From ZAX-1 sp046533095 (GTDB lineage: Bacteria > Bacillota > Clostridia > Lachnospirales > Lachnospiraceae), in NCBI GenBank assembly GCA_046533095.1, contig JAJQRA010000023.1:289378-353377 (forward strand): 64,000 nucleotides of DNA. The letters are read 5' to 3'. The translations under genes were made by a program, and so were the position numbers. The notes beneath the pieces were generated by a model. That model had not been told where the DNA came from. It made no database searches and was given only the letters and a program-made list of their open reading frames with translations. Each line of letters opens with the position of its first letter. Position 1 is the first letter of the stretch. This document shows positions 24,587 through 34,002 of the stretch, one piece after another.

Positions 24587-25945
24587 TTATACAATCCCTA
24601 CCATTGCAAGTAAAGCTGCCACAACAGCTGCTGCCGTTGTAAATCCAACTGTTTGTAGAAAGATTGGAAAATAAGATTGTTTATGTGTCGTATGTGACAT
24701 TCCCTGTGTCATGATAACAGTACCATTCCAAGGAAGTGATTCAAATGTAATCGAAGTAAATGCTGCAATTCTGGCAATTGCATTCACATCGAAATCTATT
24801 CCTCTTTGAGTAGCAATGGCAACTACCATCGGAACAGACATCATAATGGCTGCTGGCGGCGAAGACGTAAGTGTTACGATGATCGCACAGACGATAAAGC
24901 AAAGCAGATAAACATTAATATTGACTTTCCCCAACGCTTCTGCAACTGCTCCAAAAGCCGCAGTCGAGGCAATAACAGCTGCAAGTGCAGCAGGCGTAGA
25001 AACCGTAATTAAAGCATTGGGGTATCCATTTGCGCCCATATTAAGCGTATTCTTAATTGCTGTCAAACCATTGATTGGCCCACGTATTGTTTCTCGTGAA
25101 ATATATTGGGACATAAGCACTAGATTTACAACAATGCCAAGTGCCAACGCAACTGCAATATTCCATCCAATCACGGTATAGCAGACAAATACAACGATTA
25201 AAGGAATGATGGATACAAAGAAATTGGGCAGCTTGGAATCTTTATTTTGTGGCAGTTCAGGCACCTCGCCCATGTCAAAATGTTCCCCTTTGTTTTTTGC
25301 TTTTGCGATTAAAATATCCAACATGATGAATCCGCCAACCAGCATGATGATCCCACCTACGATACCTGCAATTGGCGCTGCGGTAGGCGCTACGTGATAG
25401 CCTGCCATGCCTAATGCGGTCTGTACCATGACATTTGTAATTTGAGGCGCCCCCGGAGCCGCCATAAACGCCGTGTTTAATACCAGCATACAGGGAATAA
25501 AACGTCTCGGTATATCTGCCGTTTTGGACAAAATAAGACATACGGGAAACATCGTAAATACTAGAACATAGCCGTCAATGCCGCCCATGGTACATAGACC
25601 CTCAATAATAGTCAGTACGAAAAGCGTTACACGTATTTGAGTCCTGCCCTCTTTCCCTAAAACAAATTTGTTTGTTAAGGTTGTCGCAATGGAGGAAGCA
25701 GCACCCGTATCGGTGAAAACCTTTCCTAAAATTACTCCTAGGAAGATGATGGAAAACAATGCTGTTACGGTTTCTGTAAGGCCGCCAACATACGTTTCCG
25801 TAAATGCTGCAACGGGGTTTAACCCATTGGTAAATGCAACAATGAGTGCACAAAGGGCTGCCGAATAAAATTGATTGAATCCTTGATACACCAGAAATAA
25901 AAAAGCTACTAAAGCTACTATAATTCCTAATAATCCTAAGCTCAT
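24587..25945 (-). CDS. GntP-family carboxylate permease
   Basis: A 452-residue polytopic membrane protein with about 12 hydrophobic segments. It has two related halves; GGIDGYVLVFTMFPV and FTSITFESLPWNGTVI are GntP/CitMHS-like landmarks in which the conserved loops line the substrate path. GntP carriers import hydroxy- or oxo-acids with protons. It is transcribed between the EthD-like 2 and OFA genes. Substrate unknown; an oxo- or hydroxyacid of the ring-cleavage route would fit. Confidence 0.8.
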   Translation of the reverse strand: MSLGLLGIIVALVAFLFLVYQGFNQFYSAALCALIVAFTNGLNPVAAFTETYVGGLTETVTALFSIIFLGVILGKVFTDTGAASSIATTLTNKFVLGKEGRTQIRVTLFVLTIIEGLCTMGGIDGYVLVFTMFPVCLILSKTADIPRRFIPCMLVLNTAFMAAPGAPQITNVMVQTALGMAGYHVAPTAAPIAGIVGGIIMLVGGFIMLDILIAKAKNKGEHFDMGEVPELPQNKDSKLPNFFVSIIPLIVVFVCYTVIGWNIAVALALGIVVNLVLMSQYISRETIRGPINGLTAIKNTLNMGANGYPNALITVSTPAALAAVIASTAAFGAVAEALGKVNINVYLLCFIVCAIIVTLTSSPPAAIMMSVPMVVAIATQRGIDFDVNAIARIAAFTSITFESLPWNGTVIMTQGMSHTTHKQSYFPIFLQTVGFTTAAAVVAALLAMVGIV

Positions 25946-26061
25946 ACGATACCTCTTTCTTTTTACATTTATACATAAATAATGTCAACATGCTACTTTA
26001 TGTATCCTTGCGCACATTTTTTTACATGCGCAGCTCAATTGCTATTTCCTTAAAATTGATT

Positions 26062-26877
26062 TTATCGCATAACGATGTGTCCACGATGTTGTGTCAAGTT
26101 ATCACTATCTGCCGTATCTGTTAAAAACAAACTTGAAATTCCAGTGCCTGCTTCCAGATAAGGAAATTGATCCGTCTGCGCCCATGCCGGCTTAGCAATA
26201 TCCACAGTGGCTTCCACTGCCGCTGCATGCCAAGCGATAGGCCCATCAAACCACATTTCAACAACCCGATGATATTTGCTGCCATTGATCTCTTGCATTA
26301 TCTTGCTTGTTAAAATTCTTCTAACTTCCTTCTTTTCTTTGAATTTAGCAAGCGCTTCGTCAAATAGCCATTTATCGCCTTCTTCTATGGCGACACCATC
26401 CGGGTATCGAACCACAAATTGCCAACGGTAGTTTGGTCCATCCTGTATGCCCCTTTCACTACCCTTTAAATCCTTTTCCCAAAATACAGGTACAAACACA
26501 AAAACCATCCTATCCCTTACGTCATTTCCATCCATAAGCGGAAGCGACTCATCTAAATGTTCCGGCGCAACGCCTTGCCAAATAAGCACATTGTGTGGAA
26601 AATATTCCGTATACGCTTTTATTGTCGCTTCATCGGAAAACGGATTTACATTCCAATAATGCTCCGTAAGCTGCATCCTTATGGTTCCGAAACGCTCCCC
26701 ATCAGGTGGTGTTGGCAAAGCATTATAAAATGCATACTTTGTTACATATGGGCCAAACTGCGAGATACTGTCAGATACATGATAATGGCATAGCCAATCT
26801 TTTAACCTGTGACGATAATCTTCCTTTGCTACGTCTACATAAATTAAGCTTCTCATTAACTTAAATTCTACTGCCAT
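26062..26877 (-). CDS. EthD-like (dimeric alpha-beta barrel) protein, paralogue 2
   Basis: From the ATG at 26877 (AAAGGGAGAA upstream) this is a 271-residue homologue of the protein at 9702-10478. Shared points are a first repeat with WLCHYHVSD, PTPPDGERFG, the second repeat VVRYPDGVAIEEGDKWLFDE, VVEMWFDGPIAWH and the end KPAWAQTDQFPYLEAG. The two have diverged strongly outside these blocks, so they are probably not exchangeable. It lies between the LVIVD protein and the GntP carrier in the pyruvate carboxylase operon. Function not known. Confidence 0.65.
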   Translation of the reverse strand: MAVEFKLMRSLIYVDVAKEDYRHRLKDWLCHYHVSDSISQFGPYVTKYAFYNALPTPPDGERFGTIRMQLTEHYWNVNPFSDEATIKAYTEYFPHNVLIWQGVAPEHLDESLPLMDGNDVRDRMVFVFVPVFWEKDLKGSERGIQDGPNYRWQFVVRYPDGVAIEEGDKWLFDEALAKFKEKKEVRRILTSKIMQEINGSKYHRVVEMWFDGPIAWHAAAVEATVDIAKPAWAQTDQFPYLEAGTGISSLFLTDTADSDNLTQHRGHIVMR

Positions 26878-26924
26878 AATAATTCTCCCTTTCATTTTTA
26901 TATTTTTTGGATATTGGTCTTTTC

Positions 26925-27095
26925 ATTGATTTTATAGATTATGGATTATAAATTATTGACTATTGATTATTGACTATTGATTATTGACTATTAATTATTG
27001 CTTATAGTTTATTTCTTATGGTTATGGCTTATAGTTTATTGCTTATAGTTTATAAATTATAGTTTATAGTTTATTCGTTATAGTTTAATGCTTAA
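26925..27095. repeat. A/T-rich degenerate 7/14-bp tandem repeat
   Basis: About 170 bp made of drifting copies of ATTGACTATTGATT on one side and TTATAGTTTATTGC on the other. It fills the gap between the LVIVD gene and the EthD-like 2 gene inside the operon. It is free of coding potential and likely variable in length. Confidence 0.85.
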
Positions 27096-27101
27096 TGTTC
27101 T

Positions 27102-28502
27102 TTATTCATTTGCCACCTCATTCATTTTCAAAGAATAGATTCCATCGTCAAGTGCATCAATGAAAATATAGCCTCTGTCGTCTACAACGACATCTTCCGT
27201 GCAAGCATTCCTTGGACCGGGGAATCCGGGAAAATAAGATTCTTCTGGGGTTTTATTTGGATTTGGCGGAATAAAGTATGCCAATTCCTTTATGTAATAA
27301 GGGTCGGAAACATCATACACGCGCAGGCCTGCCGCAAAATAGCAGCAATAAACCCGATCGCCCCGTTGTTCTAGCCACGGCTTATTGCTCATCGGCTCAT
27401 GTAAATTATGCGGTCCAAAGGGTCCTTGGCAGCCTAAGTTCATGACATTAAAGTTCGGATACGGAAAATCTTTTGGTACTTGTGGATATGGAAATTCGGC
27501 AATCAACGTTGGATTAGCCGGATCGCTTACATCAATCATATGAATGTTATTTAACGCTTGCGCTCGTCCGCCAAGGGCTTCCTTTGTAAAAAACTGGAAT
27601 CGTTCTCCCTCGTTTTGCACCACGCAAAGATCTCTGCCCGGCAACGGAAGTGCCGTATGCGTTCTCGCCCCTGAATTATGGCTTGAGAAAGCAGGCATTA
27701 ATTTTAGCTCGCCAAGGCATTTCGGACGGGTGAAATCCTGTACATCTAATAAAACAAGACCGGCGCCGCAATATCCGCAGTAGGCAATGTTGTCACGGAC
27801 AAACGGCGGTCCATGAAGCCATCCCTTATCCATAAACGCAGGAATATGCTTCGCACTCGGATCAAAATCCCTTCCCGGATAACCGTCTGCGTACTGCTCT
27901 GGATGCCACCAACGCCCGACTTCCACTGGATTTTTGGGATCCTCAATATCCACAATCCGATAAATCAAACCCTCAAACCCGATTGCATCTGCCGAAAGGT
28001 GGACATAGCGCCCGCCATTATACATGAAACGGTGAACTCCCATGGCATGGGGGATTCCGGTATACCAATAGCCTAGAAATTTTGGATTTAAGCAGTCTTC
28101 TTTTAGCGAATAAATGCGAATGCCCGCCTCGCATTTTGTATCTGCCAATTTTGTTTGGTCAACAAGCGAATCCGGTCCACTTCCGCAGCTCATTGCCACA
28201 ATGAGCAGATCATCTGCAATCTGAACTTTCGGGCAAGTTGTGGTTGGATATTCTTTTGGGTCTACAATCTGAATATGTTTCACATATTCCATATGATAGG
28301 GATCCGTCACATCTAAAATCTGAATCCCATTCTTTTTCCCGCCAAAGCAGGTTCCATAAAGATAGTATTTTCCCCCTTTCGTCCTGTAGAGTGCCATTTG
28401 AAACACTCCCGTTTCTCCATCAAGATGATTAAAGTCACAGACTTCCATATTCTTGATATAGCCATTATTTCCTGTACCTTTTGCATAAAAAACATCACTC
28501 AT
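27102..28502 (-). CDS. LVIVD-repeat beta-propeller protein of unknown function
   Basis: A 466-residue protein from the ATG at 28502 (GAGG before it). It is built of propeller-like repeats each holding a D(V/I)xDP turn: QILDVTDPYHMEYV, RIVDIEDPKNPVEVG, MIDVSDPANPTLIAEF, RVYDVSDPYYIKELA. Conserved His-rich loops (IPHAMGVHRF, SHNSGARTHTAL, GPHNLHEP) and an acidic C-terminal TEDVVVDDRGYIF could form a metal site as in selenium-binding/methanethiol-oxidase-type propellers. No signal peptide is seen. It stands between pyruvate carboxylase and EthD-like 2. I cannot assign a reaction; co-regulation with the ring-cleavage operon points to a catalytic or binding role in it. Confidence 0.6.
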   Translation of the reverse strand: MSDVFYAKGTGNNGYIKNMEVCDFNHLDGETGVFQMALYRTKGGKYYLYGTCFGGKKNGIQILDVTDPYHMEYVKHIQIVDPKEYPTTTCPKVQIADDLLIVAMSCGSGPDSLVDQTKLADTKCEAGIRIYSLKEDCLNPKFLGYWYTGIPHAMGVHRFMYNGGRYVHLSADAIGFEGLIYRIVDIEDPKNPVEVGRWWHPEQYADGYPGRDFDPSAKHIPAFMDKGWLHGPPFVRDNIAYCGYCGAGLVLLDVQDFTRPKCLGELKLMPAFSSHNSGARTHTALPLPGRDLCVVQNEGERFQFFTKEALGGRAQALNNIHMIDVSDPANPTLIAEFPYPQVPKDFPYPNFNVMNLGCQGPFGPHNLHEPMSNKPWLEQRGDRVYCCYFAAGLRVYDVSDPYYIKELAYFIPPNPNKTPEESYFPGFPGPRNACTEDVVVDDRGYIFIDALDDGIYSLKMNEVANE

Positions 28503-28618
28503 TTTAACCTCATTTCCACACATTTATTTGTGCATATTAAGTTTGTGCATATACCAAGGAATTGCCATTTTGATGGATTTTGCATGTAACATGGTAGCCA
28601 CTAGACACAAACTTATTT

Positions 28619-31600
28619 TTAATTAATTATCATTAGCAATGCACCTGCTTTTATTTGTGTCCCTTCTTGAACAAGTATTTCCTCTACCACTCCATCTATG
28701 TTTGCAGCAATACTTGTTTCCATTTTCATAGCCTCAACAATCAGCAATACTTGATTTTTCTGGACAATATCTCCAGTTTTTACTGAAACTTGGCTGACCA
28801 TACCCGGAATCGATGCGGCCACTTGGCTCAAATCGTTGATATCTGCCATCTTTACCGTATTAATATGATCTTTTACATTGTTGTCTTCTACAGCTACTTC
28901 ACGACGGATCCCATTAAGCAAAAACATCACATTGCGTGTTCCATCCTCATTTAAATCACCTTTTCCAAGGTATTTGATGACCAGTGTTTTCCCATCTTCA
29001 ATATTAACCCTGTTCGTTTCCCCTTCTGCAAGCCCATGGAAGAAAACGTGGCTGCCCAACCGTGTAATATAGCCATATTCCTTTCTTGTTTTCAAAAATT
29101 CTTCCACAACCTTAGGATAAAAACACCAGCTTAAAATCGTTTGCCAATCAGCTTTATCCGTCAAGGCCTTTAAATGCTCCTTTGCATGTTCAAAGTCAAC
29201 AGCCGGCAGCTGTTCCCCTGGTCTGCCCGTTATAGGCGTTTCTCCTTTTAAAACCACGCGCTGCAGCTCTTCTGGAAATCCCCAAGACGGCTGGCCCATC
29301 ATCCCTTTAAAATAGCTGACAACGGAATCCGGAAATGTGATTGACTCTCCACGTTTTACAATATTCTCGGGAGTTATATCATTTTGCACCATAAAAATTG
29401 CCAAATCGCCTACCATCTTAGAAGATGGCGTTACCTTTACAATTCCACCTAACATGTCATTGACCGTCTTATACATGGATTTTACATCATCAAAGCGGTG
29501 GCCCAATCCTAGGCTTTCTACTTGTGGCTTCAAATTCGTATACTGCCCTCCCGGTATTTCATAATTATAAATATCGGTTGCCGGATACTTAATCCCTCCC
29601 TCAAAAGCCCTATAACGTTCCCGAACATCCGCCCAGTAGTCAGTGAGCCCTTGCAGTTTCTCTAAATTCAATCCGGTATCCCGCTCCTGTCCTTTTAAAG
29701 CGGCAACGAGGGAGTTTAAAGAAGGTTGGCTTGTCAGTGACGACATGCTAGAAATTGCCACATCCACAATATCTACCCCTGCAGCGGCTGCCGTCAACAA
29801 TGTGGCAATTTGATTTCCACTGGTATCATGCGTATGCAGATGGATAGGCAACCCAATTTCTTCTTTCAACGTATGTACTAATTTTCCTGCTGCATAGGGT
29901 TTTAAGAGCCCAGACATATCTTTGATACACAGGATATGGGCACCCATCTTTTCCAACTGCTTTGCCATATTTACATAGTAGTCAAGTGTCCATTTATCTT
30001 CCTTTGGATTTAAAACATCCCCTGTGTAGCAAATTGTGGCTTCTGCAATTTTCCCTACCTTCAGCACTTCTTCCAATGCAATCTGCATTCCCGGTATCCA
30101 ATTTAGCGAGTCAAAAATACGGAATACGTCAATGCCGCTTTTTGCTGATTCTTTTATAAATTCCCGGATTAGATTATCCGGATAATTGGTATAGCCAACC
30201 GCATTCGCTCCACGCAACAGCATTTGAAAAGGAATATTAGGGATACGTTCCCTCAACAAAGCCAAGCGCTCCCACGGAGATTCCTTTAGGAAACGAAATG
30301 CTACGTCAAATGTTGCACCACCCCACATTTCCAGTGAAAAGGCATTCGCTAATGCCTCTGCCGTACCCTCTGCCCCTTTTACCATATCTCTGGTACGAAG
30401 CCTTGTTGCTAAAAGCGACTGGTGGGCATCGCGTAATGTCGTATCTGTAATTAAGAGTTTTTTCTGCTCCAATACCCAATTTTTCACAACATCGGGCCCA
30501 CTTTTATCTAATATCTGCTTCAATCCTACTTTTGGTTCTCCCTCTACTTTTGGAAACCTAGGCGACTCATAGCGGTATTGACCTGCGGTAGGATCATTCA
30601 CCACGATATTCCCAATATATTTCAGCATTTTTGTGGCACGATCTTTAGAATCTTCCACCTTAAACAATTCCGGTGTATCGTCAATGAACTTGGTATGGCA
30701 TTTTCCTGCCACAAAATCCGGATGCACAAGGATATTTCCTATAAACCCTATATTTGTCTTTACCCCTCGAACCCGAGTTTCGCTAAGCGTACGAAGTGCC
30801 TTGCTACATGCACCATGAAAGGTATTATCATGCGTTGTAATTTTGACCAGCAGGCTGTCATAAAAAGGAGAAATTACAGCGTCATTATAGGTATTGCCTC
30901 CATCTAGTCGAACTCCATACCCTCCGCCGGTACGATAGGAAGTTATTTTCCCTGTATCCGGAGCAAAATTATTCTTTGGATCCTCTGTGGTAATACGGCA
31001 TTGTACCGCATATCCCCTGCTCACTACATCTTCCTGTTTTGTTATGCCTATATCAGATACTGAAAGTGGCTGACCCTGTGCGATCAGAATCTGTGCCCTC
31101 ACAATGTCGATTTGCGTCACCATCTCCGTAACGGTATGCTCTACTTGGATACGGGGGTTCATTTCAATAAAATAATGGTTTCCATTCTTATCGACCAGAA
31201 ATTCAACTGTTCCTGCATTGATATATCCAACTTCTTTTGCGATTTGAACTGCGTCTGTACAGATGTCTTTTCGTTTTTGTTCGCTAAGGCTAAATGCAGG
31301 CGTAAATTCAATCACCTTTTGGTATCTTCGTTGCAAAGAACAATCCCTTTCATGCAGGTGTACGACATTCCCATGTTCATCAGCTAAAATCTGAACCTCA
31401 ATGTGCTTTGGCTCTTCCAAATACTTTTCTACAAAAATGTCGCCACAGCCAAAAGCTTTCACCGCCTCGCTCTGTACCAGTGAAAAAGCCGCCAAAACCT
31501 CCTCTGCCTTGTTGCAACGCCGCATACCCCTGCCACCTCCGCCGGCAGAAGCTTTTAAAATAACTGGAAATCCATAAGATTTGGCTCTAGCTACTGCATC

Positions 31601-32053
31601 TTTCGCATCTTTTAAAGGCTTCTTAGAACCGGGTATAACAGGGACGCCACAACTAATTGCAACCTCTTTTGCGCTTAGCTTGTCTCCCATTTTTGCTAGA
31701 ATCTTCGATGGCGGTCCAATAAATTTAATGCCATTTTCCTCACATGCATGGGCAAATTCTGCGTTTTCTGATAAGAAGCCATATCCTGGATGGATTGCAT
31801 CAACTCCATGTTTCTTTGCAATTTCAATCATAAGCTCAATGTCTAAGTAAGCTCCTAAAGGGCTCTTATTCTCGCCCACCATATAAGACTCATCTGCCCT
31901 CGTCCGAAAGATATGATATTCATCCTCTTTTGAGTATACCGCTACCGTGTTAAGCCCAAGGTCATAACAGGCCCTAAAAATCCGCATCGCAATTTCACCA
32001 CGATTTGCCACCATTACCTTGCCAAACAACTGCTTCTCTTTTGTTGTGTCCAT
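28619..32053 (-). CDS. pyc: Pyruvate carboxylase
   Basis: One polypeptide of 1144 residues from the ATG at 32053, the normal length; the frame is open to 32122 but a GGGAGGG site favours the later start. Domains in order: biotin carboxylase (GKVMVANRGEIAMRIF, ATP-grasp GGGGRGMR), carboxyltransferase (TDTTLRDAHQSLLATRLRT, metal site HLHTHDTSGNQ), and biotin carrier (VEAMKMETS) at the end. It makes oxaloacetate from pyruvate, bicarbonate and ATP. Module B of the shared promoter plan is upstream. With the oxidoreductase in operon A it would supply C3/C4 compounds during growth on a substrate that breaks down to acetyl units. Confidence 0.95.
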   Translation of the reverse strand: MDTTKEKQLFGKVMVANRGEIAMRIFRACYDLGLNTVAVYSKEDEYHIFRTRADESYMVGENKSPLGAYLDIELMIEIAKKHGVDAIHPGYGFLSENAEFAHACEENGIKFIGPPSKILAKMGDKLSAKEVAISCGVPVIPGSKKPLKDAKDAVARAKSYGFPVILKASAGGGGRGMRRCNKAEEVLAAFSLVQSEAVKAFGCGDIFVEKYLEEPKHIEVQILADEHGNVVHLHERDCSLQRRYQKVIEFTPAFSLSEQKRKDICTDAVQIAKEVGYINAGTVEFLVDKNGNHYFIEMNPRIQVEHTVTEMVTQIDIVRAQILIAQGQPLSVSDIGITKQEDVVSRGYAVQCRITTEDPKNNFAPDTGKITSYRTGGGYGVRLDGGNTYNDAVISPFYDSLLVKITTHDNTFHGACSKALRTLSETRVRGVKTNIGFIGNILVHPDFVAGKCHTKFIDDTPELFKVEDSKDRATKMLKYIGNIVVNDPTAGQYRYESPRFPKVEGEPKVGLKQILDKSGPDVVKNWVLEQKKLLITDTTLRDAHQSLLATRLRTRDMVKGAEGTAEALANAFSLEMWGGATFDVAFRFLKESPWERLALLRERIPNIPFQMLLRGANAVGYTNYPDNLIREFIKESAKSGIDVFRIFDSLNWIPGMQIALEEVLKVGKIAEATICYTGDVLNPKEDKWTLDYYVNMAKQLEKMGAHILCIKDMSGLLKPYAAGKLVHTLKEEIGLPIHLHTHDTSGNQIATLLTAAAAGVDIVDVAISSMSSLTSQPSLNSLVAALKGQERDTGLNLEKLQGLTDYWADVRERYRAFEGGIKYPATDIYNYEIPGGQYTNLKPQVESLGLGHRFDDVKSMYKTVNDMLGGIVKVTPSSKMVGDLAIFMVQNDITPENIVKRGESITFPDSVVSYFKGMMGQPSWGFPEELQRVVLKGETPITGRPGEQLPAVDFEHAKEHLKALTDKADWQTILSWCFYPKVVEEFLKTRKEYGYITRLGSHVFFHGLAEGETNRVNIEDGKTLVIKYLGKGDLNEDGTRNVMFLLNGIRREVAVEDNNVKDHINTVKMADINDLSQVAASIPGMVSQVSVKTGDIVQKNQVLLIVEAMKMETSIAANIDGVVEEILVQEGTQIKAGALLMIIN

Positions 32054-32153
32054 GCGTTCATCTATCCCTCCCAACCTCTTAAAATCATACCTGTTTTTTT
32101 GTGGCTCTCTCATAATCAACACATCTTAATTCTGTAATTGCTTTTGTCTACGT

Positions 32154-32237
32154 CATTATGTATAGCTATATCTTATATGCTCCTATTCCTCTTGTACACT
32201 ATCTATATATTAATGCCGAGCATAACCTATGGGTTAT
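32154..32237 (-). promoter_or_regulatory. Promoter/operator module B (pyruvate carboxylase operon)
   Basis: On the minus strand: palindrome ATAACC-TATG-GGTTAT (32222-32237), 19 bp from the conserved GGCATAAC-equivalent edge (32219), GTGTACAA (32192-32199), 28 bp, ATACATAATG (32154-32163). Elements and spacings equal those of modules A and C. The pyruvate carboxylase ATG is about 100 bp downstream. Confidence 0.8.
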
Positions 32238-32440
32238 AGCCAAATTTATCACAACTAAAATATAGGAATATAGGATAGAAGGCAAAGCCAACACGGCAAA
32301 GAACAGTTCCTCAATGCAAGTTCGACGACAGGTTCAAAAATAGCATGGACAACAATATTCTCTACAGGCTACCAAGATACCGTCTTGAAATTGCATCCAA
32401 CAGTTGATTGTTTTTAGCAAGCCACTTAGCCCTTGCGCTC

Positions 32441-32527
32441 GGCATAACTTATGAGTTATGCCACACATAAATATATAGATAGTGTACAAATTCTAGCCTA
32501 TCAGATAAGATATTATCATACATAATG
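32441..32527 (+). promoter_or_regulatory. Promoter/operator module C (flavoprotein gene)
   Basis: Plus strand: palindrome GGCATAACT-N4-AGTTATGCC (32441-32462), 19 bp, GTGTACAA (32482-32489), 28 bp, ATACATAATG (32518-32527). It points right, toward the flavoprotein gene at 32604, and faces away from module B. Between the two modules (32238-32440) I see no gene. Confidence 0.82.
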
Positions 32528-32603
32528 CATCTATACATTAGGTGCTTTAGACTATACCATTATCTAATATGCTGAATTTCAAGATATTTAGGAGGGAAAA
32601 TAT

Positions 32604-33533
32604 ATGAACATACTAGGTATTTCATTCGGAACAAAAAACGGAACAAACGACACCGTCTGCAAAGCGGCACTTATGGGTGCAAAAGAAACTGGGGCAAAAG
32701 TAGAATTTATCAATACATTTCATCTTGACATCAAACATTGTACAGGGTGTTGTGCATGTGTAAAATCCGTCCTATCCGGACGAGGGAATCTGTGTATCCT
32801 AAAAGATGATTTTAACTGGCTGCTTGATAAAATGCTAGATGCAGATGGAATCATTATCACAGACCCGATCTTTGAAAAAGGGGCCACCGGCCTATTTCGA
32901 ACGATAACAGACCGGTTTGGGCCTCGTTTAGACAGGGGCAACAACACCATCGGAACACAGGTCGCAGCGGCTACAGGCGGAACTGCACCAGACCCGCGTA
33001 TATTAAAAGATAAAGTCATTTCTTATATTGCCGTAGGAGGGTCCGACTGGGGAACAAGGGTGCAATGCGATCATGCGATGCAAGCGTTGACCCCTATGTG
33101 GAAAGTCATTGACAATGATTGGTTTAGCTGGTCGAAAGAATTCGTTATGAACGATGAAAAGATGGCTCGTGCCCACGAAATCGGTGTAAGCCTTGCCAAT
33201 GCAGCAAAGGATATTGAACATGCCGCATACTTAGGGGAACAAGGCGTCTGTCCCCATTGCCATAGTAGGAACTTCTTCTTGTCGCCTAAAAATACACATG
33301 CTGTCTGTTGCCTATGCGGTATAGAAGGTGAAATTGAAATCAAGAACGGCGGATTCGCCTTTACGTTTGAACTTGAACAGCTCTCGCATGCCCATGATAC
33401 ATTATCCGGCAAATTCATTCATGCCGATGATATCAAGACCATGGAGGGGAATTTTGCTAAAATACAGCAAACCGAAGAATTTAAGACACGTAAGAAAAAA
33501 TACAACGATTTCATTTCTTCTACAACAAAATAA
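32604..33533 (+). CDS. Flavodoxin-fold NAD(P)H/FMN oxidoreductase with C-terminal zinc ribbon
   Basis: A 309-residue protein. Residues 1-190 are an NADPH-dependent FMN reductase/iron-sulfur-flavoprotein-type fold (ILGISFGTKNGTND..., CTGCCACVKS near residue 48, then CILKDDFNWLLDKM). After about residue 215 there is a separate zinc-ribbon-like segment CPHCHSRNFFLSP...CCLCG followed by about 80 further residues, which is unusual for this family of about 200 residues. AGGAGGGAAA precedes the ATG. It is alone in its transcript, has module C upstream and a strong terminator downstream. A redox role in the pathway, for example reduction of a ring or of an enone, is possible but unproven. Confidence 0.75.
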   Translation: MNILGISFGTKNGTNDTVCKAALMGAKETGAKVEFINTFHLDIKHCTGCCACVKSVLSGRGNLCILKDDFNWLLDKMLDADGIIITDPIFEKGATGLFRTITDRFGPRLDRGNNTIGTQVAAATGGTAPDPRILKDKVISYIAVGGSDWGTRVQCDHAMQALTPMWKVIDNDWFSWSKEFVMNDEKMARAHEIGVSLANAAKDIEHAAYLGEQGVCPHCHSRNFFLSPKNTHAVCCLCGIEGEIEIKNGGFAFTFELEQLSHAHDTLSGKFIHADDIKTMEGNFAKIQQTEEFKTRKKKYNDFISSTTK

Positions 33534-33577
33534 ATTGTATTCCTTTTACCGTAAATGCTAAAAACGAAGTTTATTAT

Positions 33578-33632
33578 TGAAACAACCCATATGCAAGCCA
33601 TACGAAGTGGGCTTGCATATGGGTTGTTTTGG
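33578..33632. terminator. Strong terminator after the flavoprotein gene
   Basis: A stem of about 19 bp (AAACAACCCATATGCAAGCC pairing with its complement) and a 9-base loop, with a TTTT end, 45 bp past the stop. It is the most stable hairpin seen in the window. Confidence 0.9.
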
Positions 33633-33649
33633 CATCTTGCCTTTCAAAA

Positions 33650-33800
33650 CGGGGACAATCGTTTATTCAAGTTTTTGATTAACTCCACACAAACGCCCGC
33701 CATAGGGTCGAACATAAAAGCGGCAAGCAAAGCCGGGAAATCAGCAATGTCCAATTTGACAAATGCCGGGGTTCGCTTTCAGCTGCTCATAGACCGGCTT
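33650..33800 (-). pseudogene. Unrecognised decayed ORF
   Basis: The minus strand holds two out-of-register coding-like pieces: EKPVYEQLKA and, in another frame, TPAFVKLDIADFPALLAAFM with FDPMAGVCVELIKNLNKRLS. The amino-acid pattern looks like real protein but no start or family is evident. It lies in a higher-GC patch together with the following membrane protein, which suggests foreign origin. The rest of 33633-34002 shows nothing else. Confidence 0.3.
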
Positions 33801-34002
33801 CTCGCAAGGATTATTTGATTTTGGGCTTGTGTTTTGACCCTGAATATATTATAATATCTTAGCTCTTGCTTTGGCGCTGTGGCACTTGCCTTGACGGTGT
33901 GCGGTGGAGGCGGCGAAAAGCACTACGCTGACAGGAAAACGAATAATCAAGGCATTTACTCGAAAGGGTTGTGTAAATAAAAAAACATCAGGAGGTTACA
34001 GT

